DNA from: Gaiellasilicea sp963705515
GTDB taxonomy: Bacteria > Actinomycetota > Thermoleophilia > Gaiellales > Gaiellaceae
Assembly (NCBI GenBank): GCA_963705515.1
Contig: CAVPJV010000008.1
Location: 620,001 to 684,000 of the forward strand
Reading direction: 5' to 3'
DNA: 64,000 nt
Shown here: positions 24,054 to 32,404 of the stretch, piece by piece
Layout of the letters: each line of letters begins with the position of its first letter
Numbering within the stretch: position 1 is the stretch's first letter
Position numbers and translations under genes: made by a program
Notes under the pieces: generated by a model
Databases searched by the model: none
What the model was told of the DNA's origin: nothing
Seen by the model: only the letters and a program-made list of their open reading frames with translations

Positions 24054-24869
24054 GTGCTCGTTCCGCTCCCGCAGCCGTACGACTTCGAGGTCTCGACCGC
24101 CCGCTTCGACGTCTACGGGCTCGACCGGGCGACCGTCTGGCGCGCCAGCGGGATCCACCGGGTCTTCGGCGGCCGCGAGCTGCGGCTCGAGGCGGCGCCG
24201 GGCGGCGTCGACGTCTCGCCGTACGACGAGTCGGTCGCGCGGCAGGTCCAGCACTTCCTCGGCCTGCCATTCGACCTCGAGGGTTTCGCCGTCTGGGCTG
24301 CCGACGAGCCGGAGCTCAGCCGTCTCGTCGAAGCGCTCGCCGGCTTCCGGCCGCCGCTCCAGGTCGACCCGTTCGAGGCGCTCGTCACCTCGATCACGGC
24401 GCAGCAGGTCTCGCTCCAGTCGGCGGCCGCGATCCGGAGCCGCTTCATCGAGCGCTACGGGATCGCGTACCAGCACGCGCACTCGTTCCCGACCCGTGAG
24501 CGCGTCGCCCGGGCGACCGAGGACGAGCTGTTCGCGGTCGGCTTCTCGAACCGGAAGGCGGAGTACGTGATCGGGCTGGCGCGGAGCGACCTCGATCTCG
24601 ACGAGCTCGCGTCGCTGCCGGACGCGGAGGTGACGGCGCGGCTGGTCGCGCTGCGTGGTCTCGGCGAATGGACGGCCGACTGGTTCCTCGCGCGCCACCT
24701 CGCCCGGCCCCACGCCTGGCCGGCGGGCGACCTGGGACTGCGGAAGGCGGTCGCCGCGTTCTATGGTGACGTGCTCGATCTTCGAGCCTTTGGCCAGCGC
24801 TTCCACCCGTATGAGAACCTGAGCGCCCACTATCTCTTGACCGGACTCCGACTCTTCCCGCCCGCATGA
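24054..24869 (+). CDS. alkA: DNA-3-methyladenine glycosylase II (AlkA family)
   Basis: A 271-residue base-excision repair glycosylase removing alkylated purines. The HhH-GPD domain in the C-terminal half shows SITAQQVSLQSA, the helix-hairpin-helix LRGLGEWTADWFL, and the catalytic Asp in WPAGDLGLRKA. The N-terminal part matches the AlkA beta domain. GTG start at 24054. It overlaps the following acetyltransferase gene by four bases (ATGA), indicating co-translation. Confidence 0.88.
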   Translation: MLVPLPQPYDFEVSTARFDVYGLDRATVWRASGIHRVFGGRELRLEAAPGGVDVSPYDESVARQVQHFLGLPFDLEGFAVWAADEPELSRLVEALAGFRPPLQVDPFEALVTSITAQQVSLQSAAAIRSRFIERYGIAYQHAHSFPTRERVARATEDELFAVGFSNRKAEYVIGLARSDLDLDELASLPDAEVTARLVALRGLGEWTADWFLARHLARPHAWPAGDLGLRKAVAAFYGDVLDLRAFGQRFHPYENLSAHYLLTGLRLFPPA

Positions 24870-25822
24870 CCGTCCGCCACGCGACCGCCGACGACCTGGA
24901 CGCGCTGCGGGCGCTCTGGGAGCAGTGGCAGGCCGAGAGCCTCGAGCAGCCGGCCTGGGCGGACGTGAGCTGGGAGGCGAACCGGTCCGAGTTCGATCGC
25001 GCGCTGGACTCGAACGCGCTCTTCCTCGCCGAGGAGGACGGACGGCCGGTCGGCTTCGTCACGGCCTGGCTCGAGGATCACTTCGCGAGGATCGGCGACC
25101 TCTACGTGACGGAAGCCGGTCGCCGCCACGGCACCGGCCGCCTGCTTGTCGACACCGTGATCGAGAACCTCCGCGCGCGCGGTGCGACGCACCTCTTCGT
25201 GAACGCGAACCCGGCGGCGCTCGACTTCTACGACCGGCTCGGCTTCCGCGAGGAGTCGCGGAACCTGGTGCTGCGGCTCGAGGTGCGCGAGGTCGGCGGC
25301 GGCCGGTCGTGGGGCTCGATTCACGTCCAGAGCGACGATCTCACCGCCGTCGAGCGGGCTGTGCAGCAGTTCGTGCCCAGGCTTCCGGGTGGCTCGCGCG
25401 GCAGCGAGGTGACGCAGCCGCGGAACGGCTGGATCACCGTCTACGACGAGGCGTGCGACCGCGACCCGGCCTCGCTCCGGCGGCTCGCGAAGGAGCTCTC
25501 CGAGCGGATGGGCGCGGTCGTGATCGCGATCGGCGTCGAGAACGACCAGGTCGTTCGCTTCGTCCTGCACGAGGCCGGGCGGATCGTCGACGAGTATCTC
25601 TCCGTCCCCGAGCACTACGGCGCGCTGCCTCCGGGGGACGTGATCGCGCTCGCGGCGAACCCTCGCGTCGTCGCCCGCCTGACCGGCGCCGATCCGGCCG
25701 CGGTGCGTGCAGTCGCCCGCACGGCCGCCGCGCCGAGCGAGCTGCCGCCGGCCCAGGAGCTGCTCGAGTCGATCGCGGCGGCGATCGGGCTCGAGGGCGC
25801 GGAGCGGGGGTGGGAGGGTTGA
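24866..25822 (+). CDS. GNAT-family N-acetyltransferase with extra C-terminal domain
   Basis: A 318-residue protein. Residues 1-145 are a GNAT fold: DLYVTEAGRRHGTGRLLVD carries the acetyl-CoA pyrophosphate-binding motif, and NPAALDFYDRLGFREES is the typical C-terminal motif. Residues about 150-318 form a second domain of unknown function with a beta-rich start (SIHVQSDDLTAVE). The substrate is unknown. It sits between alkA and a GST-like gene with overlaps at both ends, so the four-gene run is probably one operon. Confidence 0.8.
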   Translation: MTVRHATADDLDALRALWEQWQAESLEQPAWADVSWEANRSEFDRALDSNALFLAEEDGRPVGFVTAWLEDHFARIGDLYVTEAGRRHGTGRLLVDTVIENLRARGATHLFVNANPAALDFYDRLGFREESRNLVLRLEVREVGGGRSWGSIHVQSDDLTAVERAVQQFVPRLPGGSRGSEVTQPRNGWITVYDEACDRDPASLRRLAKELSERMGAVVIAIGVENDQVVRFVLHEAGRIVDEYLSVPEHYGALPPGDVIALAANPRVVARLTGADPAAVRAVARTAAAPSELPPAQELLESIAAAIGLEGAERGWEG

Positions 25823-26394
25823 TCACGCTCTACGACGCCGCGCGGTGCCCCTACTGCGCCCGCACCAGGATCGTCCTGGCCGAGAAGGGGATCGCATACG
25901 AGTCGGTCGAGATCGACCTGCGCGACCGCCCGTCGTGGCTGTACGAGATGAACCCGGCGGGCAAGGTGCCGGTGCTCGAGGAGGACGGTTGGGTCCTGCC
26001 CGAGTCGGCCGTGATCGCCGAGTACCTGAACGAGCGCTATCCCGAGCCGCCGCTCTGGCCGGACGATCCGGGCGAGCGCGCCGCGGGGCGGCTGCTCGTC
26101 TTCCGCTTCGACGACTTCTCGAAGCCGTACTACGCGCTCCGGCGCGGCGAGGAGGGGGCGCGGGAGCGATTCGAGGAGGAGCTCGCCTTCCTCGACGCGA
26201 TGCTGCGCGGTGTCCCCTGGCTGAGCGGGCGTGCGTTCGGCCTCGCCGATATCGCGTTCCTGCCCTGGCTTCTCCGCGCGCGAGACCTGCTCGGGATCAC
26301 GCTCGAGCCCTGGCCGGCTCTCGCCGATTGGGTCGAGCGCGCCTGCGAGCGGCCCTCCGTTGCGGCCGAGCAGCAGCTGGTCGCCGCATTGTGA
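25810..26394 (+). CDS. Glutathione S-transferase-like thioredoxin-fold protein
   Basis: About 194 residues. The N-terminal thioredoxin fold begins ITLYDAARCPYCARTRIVL with a CPYC redox/thiol motif, continues with the cis-Pro loop GKVPVLEEDG and PESAVIAEYL, and then has an all-helical GST domain with GLADIAFLPWL. Actinobacteria generally use mycothiol rather than glutathione, so the thiol partner is unclear; a maleylacetoacetate isomerase-like role is conceivable but unproven. GTG at 25810 overlaps the previous gene; TTG at 25819 (TTGA overlap) is an equally good start. Confidence 0.8.
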   Translation: MGGLITLYDAARCPYCARTRIVLAEKGIAYESVEIDLRDRPSWLYEMNPAGKVPVLEEDGWVLPESAVIAEYLNERYPEPPLWPDDPGERAAGRLLVFRFDDFSKPYYALRRGEEGARERFEEELAFLDAMLRGVPWLSGRAFGLADIAFLPWLLRARDLLGITLEPWPALADWVERACERPSVAAEQQLVAAL

Positions 26395-27041
26395 CCGTCG
26401 TCTTCCTGCACGCCTTCCCGCTCGACGAGCGGATGTGGCGCACGGAGGCGGCTGCGCCGCGGCTCTACGGCCTCGGCCGCACGATGGACGACTGGGCCGA
26501 TGCCGTGCTCGAGGCGCATCCCGGCCGCCTGATCCTCGTCGGCGCGTCGATGGGCGGCTACGCAGCGATGGCTGCGGCGCGGCGAGCGCCCGAGCGGCTC
26601 GCCGGCCTCCTGCTCGTCGGCTCACGCCCCGAGGCGGACACGCCCGAGCGCTTCGCGAAGCGGGCCGAGACGATCGCGATCGCGCGTGAGCGCGGGGCCG
26701 AAGGCATGTGGGACGCGATGCGCGAGACGCTCTTCCGGGACGAGAGCGATCCCGAGGTCGTCACCCGTGCCCGCACGCTCGTGCTCGACCGGACGGAGGA
26801 CGAGCTCGTGACCGCGCTCGAGGCGATCCGCGACCGGCCCGACTCGACGGAGGCCTATCGGGCGCTCGGCGACCGGGCGCTCACGGTCGTCGGCGACCGA
26901 GACCCATTCGTGCCCGTCCCGGATGCGCGGCGTTTCGAGCCCGATGCGGTCGTGCTTCCCGACTGCGGCCACCTCGCCAGCCTCGAGCGTCCGGCGGAGT
27001 TCGGGCTCGTCCTCGACGAGGCGGTGGCGCGTTGGACGTAG
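26391..27041 (+). CDS. Alpha/beta-hydrolase fold protein
   Basis: A 216-residue hydrolase. VVFLHAFPLDERMWR carries the oxyanion-hole HxFP-type motif. GASMGGYAAM is the nucleophile elbow with the catalytic Ser, GDRDPFVPV supplies the acid and DCGHLASLERP the catalytic His. The length is near the short end of the family; the substrate is unknown. GTG 26391 overlaps the GST-like stop as GTGA, so it is translationally coupled. Confidence 0.85.
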   Translation: MTVVFLHAFPLDERMWRTEAAAPRLYGLGRTMDDWADAVLEAHPGRLILVGASMGGYAAMAAARRAPERLAGLLLVGSRPEADTPERFAKRAETIAIARERGAEGMWDAMRETLFRDESDPEVVTRARTLVLDRTEDELVTALEAIRDRPDSTEAYRALGDRALTVVGDRDPFVPVPDARRFEPDAVVLPDCGHLASLERPAEFGLVLDEAVARWT

Positions 27042-27391
27042 AGCGCGACGAGGTCGTGCAACGGCTCGGCGAGGAGGGCTTCGTCGTCCTCGACGTGCGC
27101 AGCGCGGGCGAGTACCGGGGCGAGACGACTGCACCGTGCGACCCACGTGCGGGCCGGATTGCCGGCGCGGAGCACTTCGACCTGCAGGTGCTGCTCGTGC
27201 TGACACCGGACGAGATCCGCGAGCGGCTCGGGCCGCCGGAGGACGTCGAGCTCGTCGCCTACTGCCACTCCGGCTCGCGCTCCGAGCTTGCGGCCCAGAT
27301 TCTCACCTCGCTCGGGTACCGGGCCGCGAACTACCGCGGCTCCTGGCACGAGTGGTCGCGGGACGACTCGCTGCCGTCGGAGATCGGCTAG
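27032..27391 (+). CDS. Rhodanese-domain sulfurtransferase
   Basis: A 119-residue single-domain rhodanese: VVLDVRSAGEYRGE at the N-terminus and the active-site loop YCHSGSRS with the persulfide-forming Cys. It transfers sulfane sulfur in the cytosol. TTG at 27032 is the only start giving the full N-terminal strand and overlaps the hydrolase gene by 10 bases. It closes the alkA-GNAT-GST-hydrolase run and shares the CTAG stop with the converging amidotransferase gene. Confidence 0.85.
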   Translation: MDVERDEVVQRLGEEGFVVLDVRSAGEYRGETTAPCDPRAGRIAGAEHFDLQVLLVLTPDEIRERLGPPEDVELVAYCHSGSRSELAAQILTSLGYRAANYRGSWHEWSRDDSLPSEIG

Positions 27392-28056
27392 ACGGCCCGC
27401 AGGAAGGCCGAGCAGAGCCTGCGGCCGAGCTCGTTCCAGTCCACGATCCGCTCGCGGGTCGCCGCCCGCAGCGCCGCCGGGTCGGCGACATCGTCCGGAT
27501 CCTCCGCCAGCCACGACTCGACCTGCTCGGCCCGCACCTCCGGGTGGAACTGGACGCCCCACGCACGGCCGAGCCGGAACGCCTGCGTGCAGACCGGGCT
27601 GCGGGCCAGCTCGATCGCCCCCGCGGGGAGGCCGTGCGTGTAGTGGTGCCACTGGAAGGCGTCGAACCGCTGCGGCAGGGCGGCCGCGACGGGATCGGCG
27701 GAGCCGCTCTCGGTCAGCTCGACTTGGAGCCAGCCGACCTCGGGCTCGGCGGCGCGGAAGACCTGCGCGCCAGCGGCACGGGCGATCAGCTGCGAGCCGA
27801 GGCAGACGCCGAGCAGCGGCGTCCCGCGCTCGAGCTCCCGCTCGAGGAAGCGGAGCTCCGGTCGCAGCCAGCCGTGCCGGTCCTCCTGATCGGGATGCAT
27901 GGCGCCGCCGAGCACGATCGCGGCGTCGGCGGCCTCGTCGGTCACGCCGTCGCGGGCGACGTTTCGCTCGACGAGCTCGTGCCCTCCGGCCCGCACGGCG
28001 TCCTCGAAGACACCGGGGCCGACGTTGTCGCCGTGGGTGAGCGCGAGGATCCTCAC
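27388..28056 (-). CDS. Class I glutamine amidotransferase-like protein
   Basis: A 222-residue stand-alone amidotransferase fold. PLLGVCLGSQLIARAAGA is the nucleophile-elbow Cys, and His-x-Glu in WGVQFHPEVR completes the triad, as in GMP-synthase-like GATases and gamma-glutamyl hydrolase-like proteins. No synthase partner is attached, so it may act on gamma-glutamyl compounds. GTG at 28056 follows a minus-strand TAGGCT (28069 to 28064) by seven bases. It diverges from murI. Confidence 0.85.
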   Translation of the reverse strand: MRILALTHGDNVGPGVFEDAVRAGGHELVERNVARDGVTDEAADAAIVLGGAMHPDQEDRHGWLRPELRFLERELERGTPLLGVCLGSQLIARAAGAQVFRAAEPEVGWLQVELTESGSADPVAAALPQRFDAFQWHHYTHGLPAGAIELARSPVCTQAFRLGRAWGVQFHPEVRAEQVESWLAEDPDDVADPAALRAATRERIVDWNELGRRLCSAFLRAV

Positions 28057-28119
28057 GGCGGCGAGCCTACCGAGCGGTGAAGGCGGTAGCCGACACCCGC
28101 CCTCCCTACAATCCCGCAG

Positions 28120-28942
28120 ATGGACGAGCGGCCGATCGGCGTGTTCGACTCGGGCGTCGGCGGCCTGACGGTGCTGCACGAGTGCCTGGTGACGCTGCCG
28201 CACGAGGATTTCGTCTATCTCGGCGACGGCGCGCGGCTGCCCTACGGCCCGCGTGCCGCTGGAAGAGCTGCGCCGCTTCGCGCGTGAGATCGGCTTGTTC
28301 CTCGAGGGGCGCGGCGTCAAGCTCGTCGTCGTCGCGTGCAATTCGGCGACCGCGGCGGCGCTGCCGGAGCTCCAGACCGAGCTGCGCGTCCCCGTGGTCG
28401 GCGTGATCGCGCCCGAGGCGCACGCGGCCGTGCAGGCGACCCGAAACCGCCGCATCGGGCTGCTCGCGACGCAGGCGACGGTCGCGAGCGGCCGCTACGA
28501 GGACCTCGTCCGCGCGCTCGACGCCGGTGCGAGCGTGCTGTCCGTGGCCTGCCCGCGGCTCGTTCCCCTGATCGAGGGCGACGACCCGTTCGCCGAGGAG
28601 ACGACCGCGGCCGTGCGCGAGTACGCCGCGCCGCTGAAGGAGGCCGGGGTGGACACGGTCATCCTCGGCTGCACGCACTACCCGCTGATCCGGCCGATCC
28701 TGCAGCGGGTCTTCGGCCGCGACGTCACACTCGTCTTCTCCGCCGACGAGACCGCACGCGAGGTCGCCGAGACGCTGGCGCGCAAGCGGATCGAGAACGA
28801 CCCGGCGCGCGAGGGCGCCTACAGCTTCCTGACCACCGGCGACACGGCCGCGTTCCGCGCGATGGGCCGGCGGTTCCTGCAACTCCCGATCGAGGAGGTC
28901 GAGCACGTGGAGATCGCGACCCTGGAAGCGGCTGCGGCATGA
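28120..28942 (+). CDS. murI: Glutamate racemase, frame broken near 28255
   Basis: About 273 residues after removing one base. The N-terminus reads IGVFDSGVGGLTVL with the DSG motif; after the break (CCGCGT then CCGCTG) it continues LEELRRFAREIG..., with catalytic Cys in VACNSATAAAL and LGCTHYPLIRP. It interconverts L- and D-glutamate for peptidoglycan. The enzyme is normally essential, so an intact cell probably lacks this break. ATG 28120 follows TACAAT (28107-28112) by seven bases; its stop overlaps rph (ATGA). Confidence 0.88.
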
Positions 28943-29655
28943 GAGCCGACGGACGGCAGCACGACGACGAGCTCCGCCCGCTCGACCTGATCCCCGACTT
29001 CGTCGAACTCGCGCACGGGTCAGTCCTCTACTCGCAAGGGAAGACGCGCGTGCTCTGCACCGCGATGGTCGAGGAGGGCGTGCCGCGCTGGCTCCACCGG
29101 TCGGGCCGAGGCTGGATGACGGCCGAGTACTCGCTTCTGCCGGCGTCGACGGGCGAGCGCGTCGCGCGCGAGGCGGCGAAGGGGAAGCAGGGCGGGCGCA
29201 CGGTCGAGATCCAGCGGCTGATCGGGCGCGCGCTGCGGTCCGTGTGCGACTTCCAGGCGCTCGGCGAGCGGACGCTCTGGCTCGACTGCGACGTGATCCA
29301 GGCCGACGGCGGCACGCGCTGCGCCGCGATCTCGGGCGCGTACGTCGCCGCGTCCCGCGCGCTCGATCGCTTCGGCCTCTCGAAGGCGCTCACCGGCCAG
29401 ATCGCCGCCGTCTCGGTCGGCGTCGTCGACGGCCGGCCGCTGCTCGACCTCGACTACTCGGAGGACTCGACCGCGGAGACGGACATGAACGTCGTCATGA
29501 CCGCGGACGGCCGCCTCGTCGAGGTGCAGGCGACCGCCGAGCGGGAGCCGTTCACCCGCGAGGAGCTCGACGTGATGATCGACCTCGGCGCAGCCGGGAT
29601 CGAGGAGATCATGGCGGCACAGAACGACGCCGTCGCCGCGGAGCGCGTTGCCTGA
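28939..29655 (+). CDS. rph: Ribonuclease PH
   Basis: A 238-residue phosphorolytic 3'-5' exoribonuclease trimming tRNA 3' ends. Typical motifs are VLCTAMVEEGVPRW, GWMTAEYSLLPAST, RTVEIQRLIGRALR and LDLDYSEDSTAETDMNVVMT. The length and full motif set are normal. It is translationally coupled to murI and overlaps the following gene by eight bases, the common murI-rph-rdgB order. Confidence 0.95.
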   Translation: MRADGRQHDDELRPLDLIPDFVELAHGSVLYSQGKTRVLCTAMVEEGVPRWLHRSGRGWMTAEYSLLPASTGERVAREAAKGKQGGRTVEIQRLIGRALRSVCDFQALGERTLWLDCDVIQADGGTRCAAISGAYVAASRALDRFGLSKALTGQIAAVSVGVVDGRPLLDLDYSEDSTAETDMNVVMTADGRLVEVQATAEREPFTREELDVMIDLGAAGIEEIMAAQNDAVAAERVA

Positions 29656-30321
29656 GCTCTCGACCGCCGAGGCGCTCGTGCGGCTGCTCGTCGCCGCCGG
29701 GCTCGGTGGCGCGATCGGGCTCGAGCGCGAGCTGCGGGATCACGAGGCGGGCTTCCGCACGCACCTGCTCGTCTCGCTCGGTGCGTGCGTCTTCACGCTC
29801 GTCTCCGCCTACGCCTGGACCGACTGGACGTTCTCGCAGCGCTCCGGCGTCGTCTTCGACCCGACCCGGATCGCGGCGCAGATCGTGACCGGGATCGGCT
29901 TCCTCGGCGCCGGCGCGATCATCGTGCGCGGCATCTCCGTCCGCGGGCTGACGACTGCGGCGACGCTCTGGGTCGTGGCCGCGATCGGCATGGCCGCCGG
30001 CACCGGCTACTACGCGGTCGGCGTCGGCGCGGCCGTGCTCGTGCTGATCTCACTCGGCCCGCTGAAGCTGATCTCGACACGGCTCGTCTCCCGCGTCCGT
30101 CCCGAGGAGGCGGAGCTCGCGATCAAGCTCGTGCCGGCCGGCGAGGCGTCGCGGTGCTGAGCGCGATCGAGGATCTCGGCGGCCAGATCAGCCAGGTCGA
30201 GTTCGGCGACGAGCGCACCGTCGACGTGACCCTACGCGCCTCCCGGCGAGTGGAGTCGGCGCGCGTGGCGGAGGGAGTGAACAAGCTCGACGACGTCGAG
30301 CGCGTGCAGTGGCGGCCGTGA
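29648..30321 (+). CDS. MgtC/SapB-family membrane protein, frame broken near 30140
   Basis: Residues 1-165 form the MgtC membrane domain with about four hydrophobic segments and the family signature GGAIGLERELRDHEAGFRTH near the N-terminus plus GIGFLGAGAIIV. A frame break near 30135-30150 separates it from a small ACT-like cytosolic domain (AVLSAIEDLGGQISQVEF...) ending at 30321. MgtC proteins are linked to magnesium/phosphate homeostasis and ATP synthase control. TTG start at 29648 overlaps rph. Net correction is one missing or two extra bases. Confidence 0.82.
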
Positions 30322-30869
30322 AGGCCCGGCTCGCGTCGGGGAACCCGCACAAGCTGGAGGAGCTGCGCGCCGCGCTGCCGGGCTGGGAGCTGGAGCTGCT
30401 CGAAACCGACCGCGACTACCCGCCCGAGGACGGCGAGACGTACGACGAGAACGCGCGGGCGAAGGCCGTCTTCGGCCGCGGACTGGCGCCGCCGGACGAG
30501 TGGGTGCTCGGGGAGGACTCCGGGATCGAGGTCGCCGCGCTCGGCGGCGCGCCCGGCATCGCGTCCGCTCGCTGGGCGGTCGACGGCGTCGCGCAGCTAC
30601 TCGCCGAGCTCGACGGCGTCGACGATCGGCGCGCCCGCTACGTCTGCGAGCTCGTCGCCCTCGGCCCCGCCGGCGAGGAGCGGCGCGGCACCGGGACCCT
30701 GGCCGGGACGGTCGCGACGGAACGGCGCGGCGACGAGGGCTTCGGCTACGACCCGATCTTCGTGCCCGCCGGCGAGGGCCGAACGGTCGCGGAGCTCGGC
30801 AACGACTGGAAGCGCGCGAACTCCCACCGGGCCCGCGCCGCGGCAGCCCTCGCCGCGACCATGTCCTGA
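30318..30869 (+). CDS. rdgB: XTP/dITP diphosphatase (RdgB/HAM1)
   Basis: A 183-residue housekeeping pyrophosphatase that hydrolyses XTP and dITP to prevent misincorporation. Family motifs are LASGNPHKLEEL at the N-terminus, YDENARAKA, LGEDSGIEV, GDEGFGYDPIFVP and NSHRARA. GTG 30318 overlaps the mgtC stop (GTGA); GTG 30309 is the alternative. It ends a murI-rph-mgtC-rdgB cluster; mgtC is an unusual insertion in it. Confidence 0.92.
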   Translation: MKARLASGNPHKLEELRAALPGWELELLETDRDYPPEDGETYDENARAKAVFGRGLAPPDEWVLGEDSGIEVAALGGAPGIASARWAVDGVAQLLAELDGVDDRRARYVCELVALGPAGEERRGTGTLAGTVATERRGDEGFGYDPIFVPAGEGRTVAELGNDWKRANSHRARAAAALAATMS

Positions 30870-30872
30870 TCC

Positions 30873-30996
30873 GCCATGTCCGGGGTCAGACCCCGTCGTG
30901 TCCATTCCCGCCGTGGCCGCAAGTGCCACTTTCGCCGCAAAACGGCCGAATCGTCGTGTCCCTTGGGACAGTCCGGGGTCTGACCCCGGGCATGGC
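30873..30996. repeat. 124-base element with 23-base terminal inverted repeats (REPIN/MITE-like)
   Basis: The left end (30873-30895) and the reverse complement of the right end (30974-30996) match at 22 of 23 bases. Each contains a 13-base core palindrome, GGGGTCAGACCCC at 30882-30894 and GGGGTCTGACCCC at 30975-30987. The interior also holds TGTCCC-TT-GGGACA (30957-30970). It fills the gap between the converging rdgB and yihY genes. The structure is that of two REP-like hairpins in opposite orientation, or a tiny non-autonomous transposon. No transposase is in the window. Confidence 0.65.
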
Positions 30997-30999
30997 TCG

Positions 31000-31815
31000 T
31001 CAGGCCAGTCCCGCGATGTCGTCGTCGTTGCGGCGGCCGTACCACCAGTTCACCTCGGCGCCGAAGACGATCACGTTTGCCATCACGTAGATCCAGACGA
31101 GCAGGAGCGCGGAGGCGCCGAGCGCCTGCACCGACACGACCTCGCTGGAGAGGCGGACGAAGAGCGGCAGGATCTGGAACGTCAGCTGGAGCAGCACGGC
31201 GGCAAGCGCCGCCCCCGGCCACACCTCGAGCAGCGACAGCGGGACGTTCGTCAGCCGCTCGTAGGCAAGCACGAGGAAGACGAAGACGGAGAGCGTCGAG
31301 ACGAACGCGGAGAGGCAATAGGCGACGAAGCCGTTGCCGATGGCGCCGCTGGCGAAGCGCTGGAGCAGGTCGTAGCCGAAGCCGCCGATGACGAGGCCCG
31401 TCGCGAGCGCGATGATCGAGCCGGCCATGAACAGCGTCGCGAGGAACTTGCCGCGCAGGAACGAGCGGTTCGGCCGCCCGTAGACGATGTTGAACGCCGA
31501 CTCGAGCACGCTGAAGAGCGAGAGCGACGTCCAGAGCAGGAACGAGAGGCCGATGACGCCGAGCGCGGTGGCGTTCTCGCGGATCTCCTGGACGACCTTG
31601 ACGATGTTCTCGATCGACTGCGAGGGAAACAGGTGGTCGAGAGCCTCGACGAAGTAGCTCGACTCCTCGGCGCGGCCGGTCCAGCCGAGGACGGCGAGCG
31701 CGAGGAAGATCAGCGAGACCGAGGAGAGAAGCCCGAAGTAGGCGATCATCGCCGCGAGGTGCGGGCCGCGATCGGCGAAAAACTTGGCGAGGGGTTGGGC
31801 GAACGGGCGGCGCAC
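31000..31815 (-). CDS. YihY/virulence factor BrkB-family membrane protein
   Basis: A 271-residue inner-membrane protein with about six hydrophobic segments. Recognisable family motifs are AAMIAYFGLLSSVSLIFLAL near the N-terminus, the WTSLSLFSVLESAFNIVYG loop, and LLLVWIYVMANVIVFGAEVNW near the C-terminus. Once called ribonuclease BN, the family is now regarded as membrane transport or envelope proteins of unclear function. GTG at 31815 lies 21 bases from the divergent GTG at 31837. Confidence 0.85.
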   Translation of the reverse strand: MRRPFAQPLAKFFADRGPHLAAMIAYFGLLSSVSLIFLALAVLGWTGRAEESSYFVEALDHLFPSQSIENIVKVVQEIRENATALGVIGLSFLLWTSLSLFSVLESAFNIVYGRPNRSFLRGKFLATLFMAGSIIALATGLVIGGFGYDLLQRFASGAIGNGFVAYCLSAFVSTLSVFVFLVLAYERLTNVPLSLLEVWPGAALAAVLLQLTFQILPLFVRLSSEVVSVQALGASALLLVWIYVMANVIVFGAEVNWWYGRRNDDDIAGLA

Positions 31816-31836
31816 GCCGTGAGTATCGTCTGACCC
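31816..31836. promoter_or_regulatory. 21-base divergent leaderless promoter
   Basis: On the plus strand TATCGT (31824-31829) is seven bases from the GTG at 31837. On the minus strand GATACT (31827 to 31822) is six bases from the GTG at 31815. The two hexamers overlap by four bases, so only one polymerase could bind at a time. Confidence 0.45.
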
Positions 31837-32235
31837 GTGGATGCCGCGTCCGCTCTCGCCGACCTGACGGAGATCTCCTCGCACGTTCAGGCCGCCGCCG
31901 TGGTCGACGCCGACGGCGCCGTGCTGGGCTCGACGCTTCCGGGCGAGCCTGCCACCGACCGGCTCGTCCAGGCCGGCATCGGCCTCTTCGAGGCGGCGAC
32001 GTCACGCTTCGGCTCGAGCGGCCGCTCGGTGACGCAGGTCGAGGCTGAGCTGCGCGACGGCAGCATCTTCGTCGTCCGCGAGGACGGCCTCGGGATCGTC
32101 GCGCGGACGAGTGCCGGCCCGACGTCGGGGCTCGTCCTCTACGACCTGAAGACCTGCCTGCGCGCCGTCGCGGCGACGAAGAAGCCAAAGCCGAGGCGCC
32201 GGCCGGCGAAGAAGACGGAGACGACCGATGCGTAA
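31837..32235 (+). CDS. Roadblock/LC7-like domain protein
   Basis: A 132-residue protein with the alternating strand/helix pattern of Roadblock/LC7 domains: AALADLTEISSHVQAAAVVD-like start, DGAVLGSTLP, and the C-terminal GLVLYDLKTCLRAV. These domains usually dimerise and modulate small GTPases, but no GTPase is nearby. The C-terminus is a Lys/Arg/Pro-rich tail (KKPKPRRRPAKK), possibly nucleic-acid or membrane interacting. GTG start with a -10 hexamer seven bases upstream. The gene overlaps the next by eight bases. Confidence 0.65.
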   Translation: MDAASALADLTEISSHVQAAAVVDADGAVLGSTLPGEPATDRLVQAGIGLFEAATSRFGSSGRSVTQVEAELRDGSIFVVREDGLGIVARTSAGPTSGLVLYDLKTCLRAVAATKKPKPRRRPAKKTETTDA

Positions 32236-32404
32236 GCCGCTCGGGCTAGCCGTGCTGCTCGGCGGCCTCTTGTACCTCCGGCACCGGCGAGACGCGGGCC
32301 GCGAGCGCGTGCATCTCCACTTCGATGACGGCTCCAGCGTCACGCTCGCCGACGATGCCCCCGACGCGCAGCCGCTGCTCGCGCTGGCGCGCCGCGCGTT
32401 GTGA
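32228..32404 (+). CDS. 58-residue membrane-anchored small protein
   Basis: Starting MRKPLGLAVLLGGLLYLRHR: one short hydrophobic segment between basic residues, then a soluble tail VHLHFDDGSSVTLADDAP ending in ARRAL. It overlaps the Roadblock-like gene by eight bases, and its codon pattern (G/C in third positions) matches the neighbours, supporting a real gene. Its stop lies in the arm of the large palindrome that follows. Function unknown; possibly a membrane partner of the Roadblock-like protein. Confidence 0.5.
   Translation: MRKPLGLAVLLGGLLYLRHRRDAGRERVHLHFDDGSSVTLADDAPDAQPLLALARRAL

Noticed and set aside
25810..26394. GST-like protein as maleylacetoacetate isomerase completing homogentisate breakdown
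   Set aside because: It has a thioredoxin-like CPYC motif and lies 16 kb from hmgA in a different operon, so the specific assignment is not supported.
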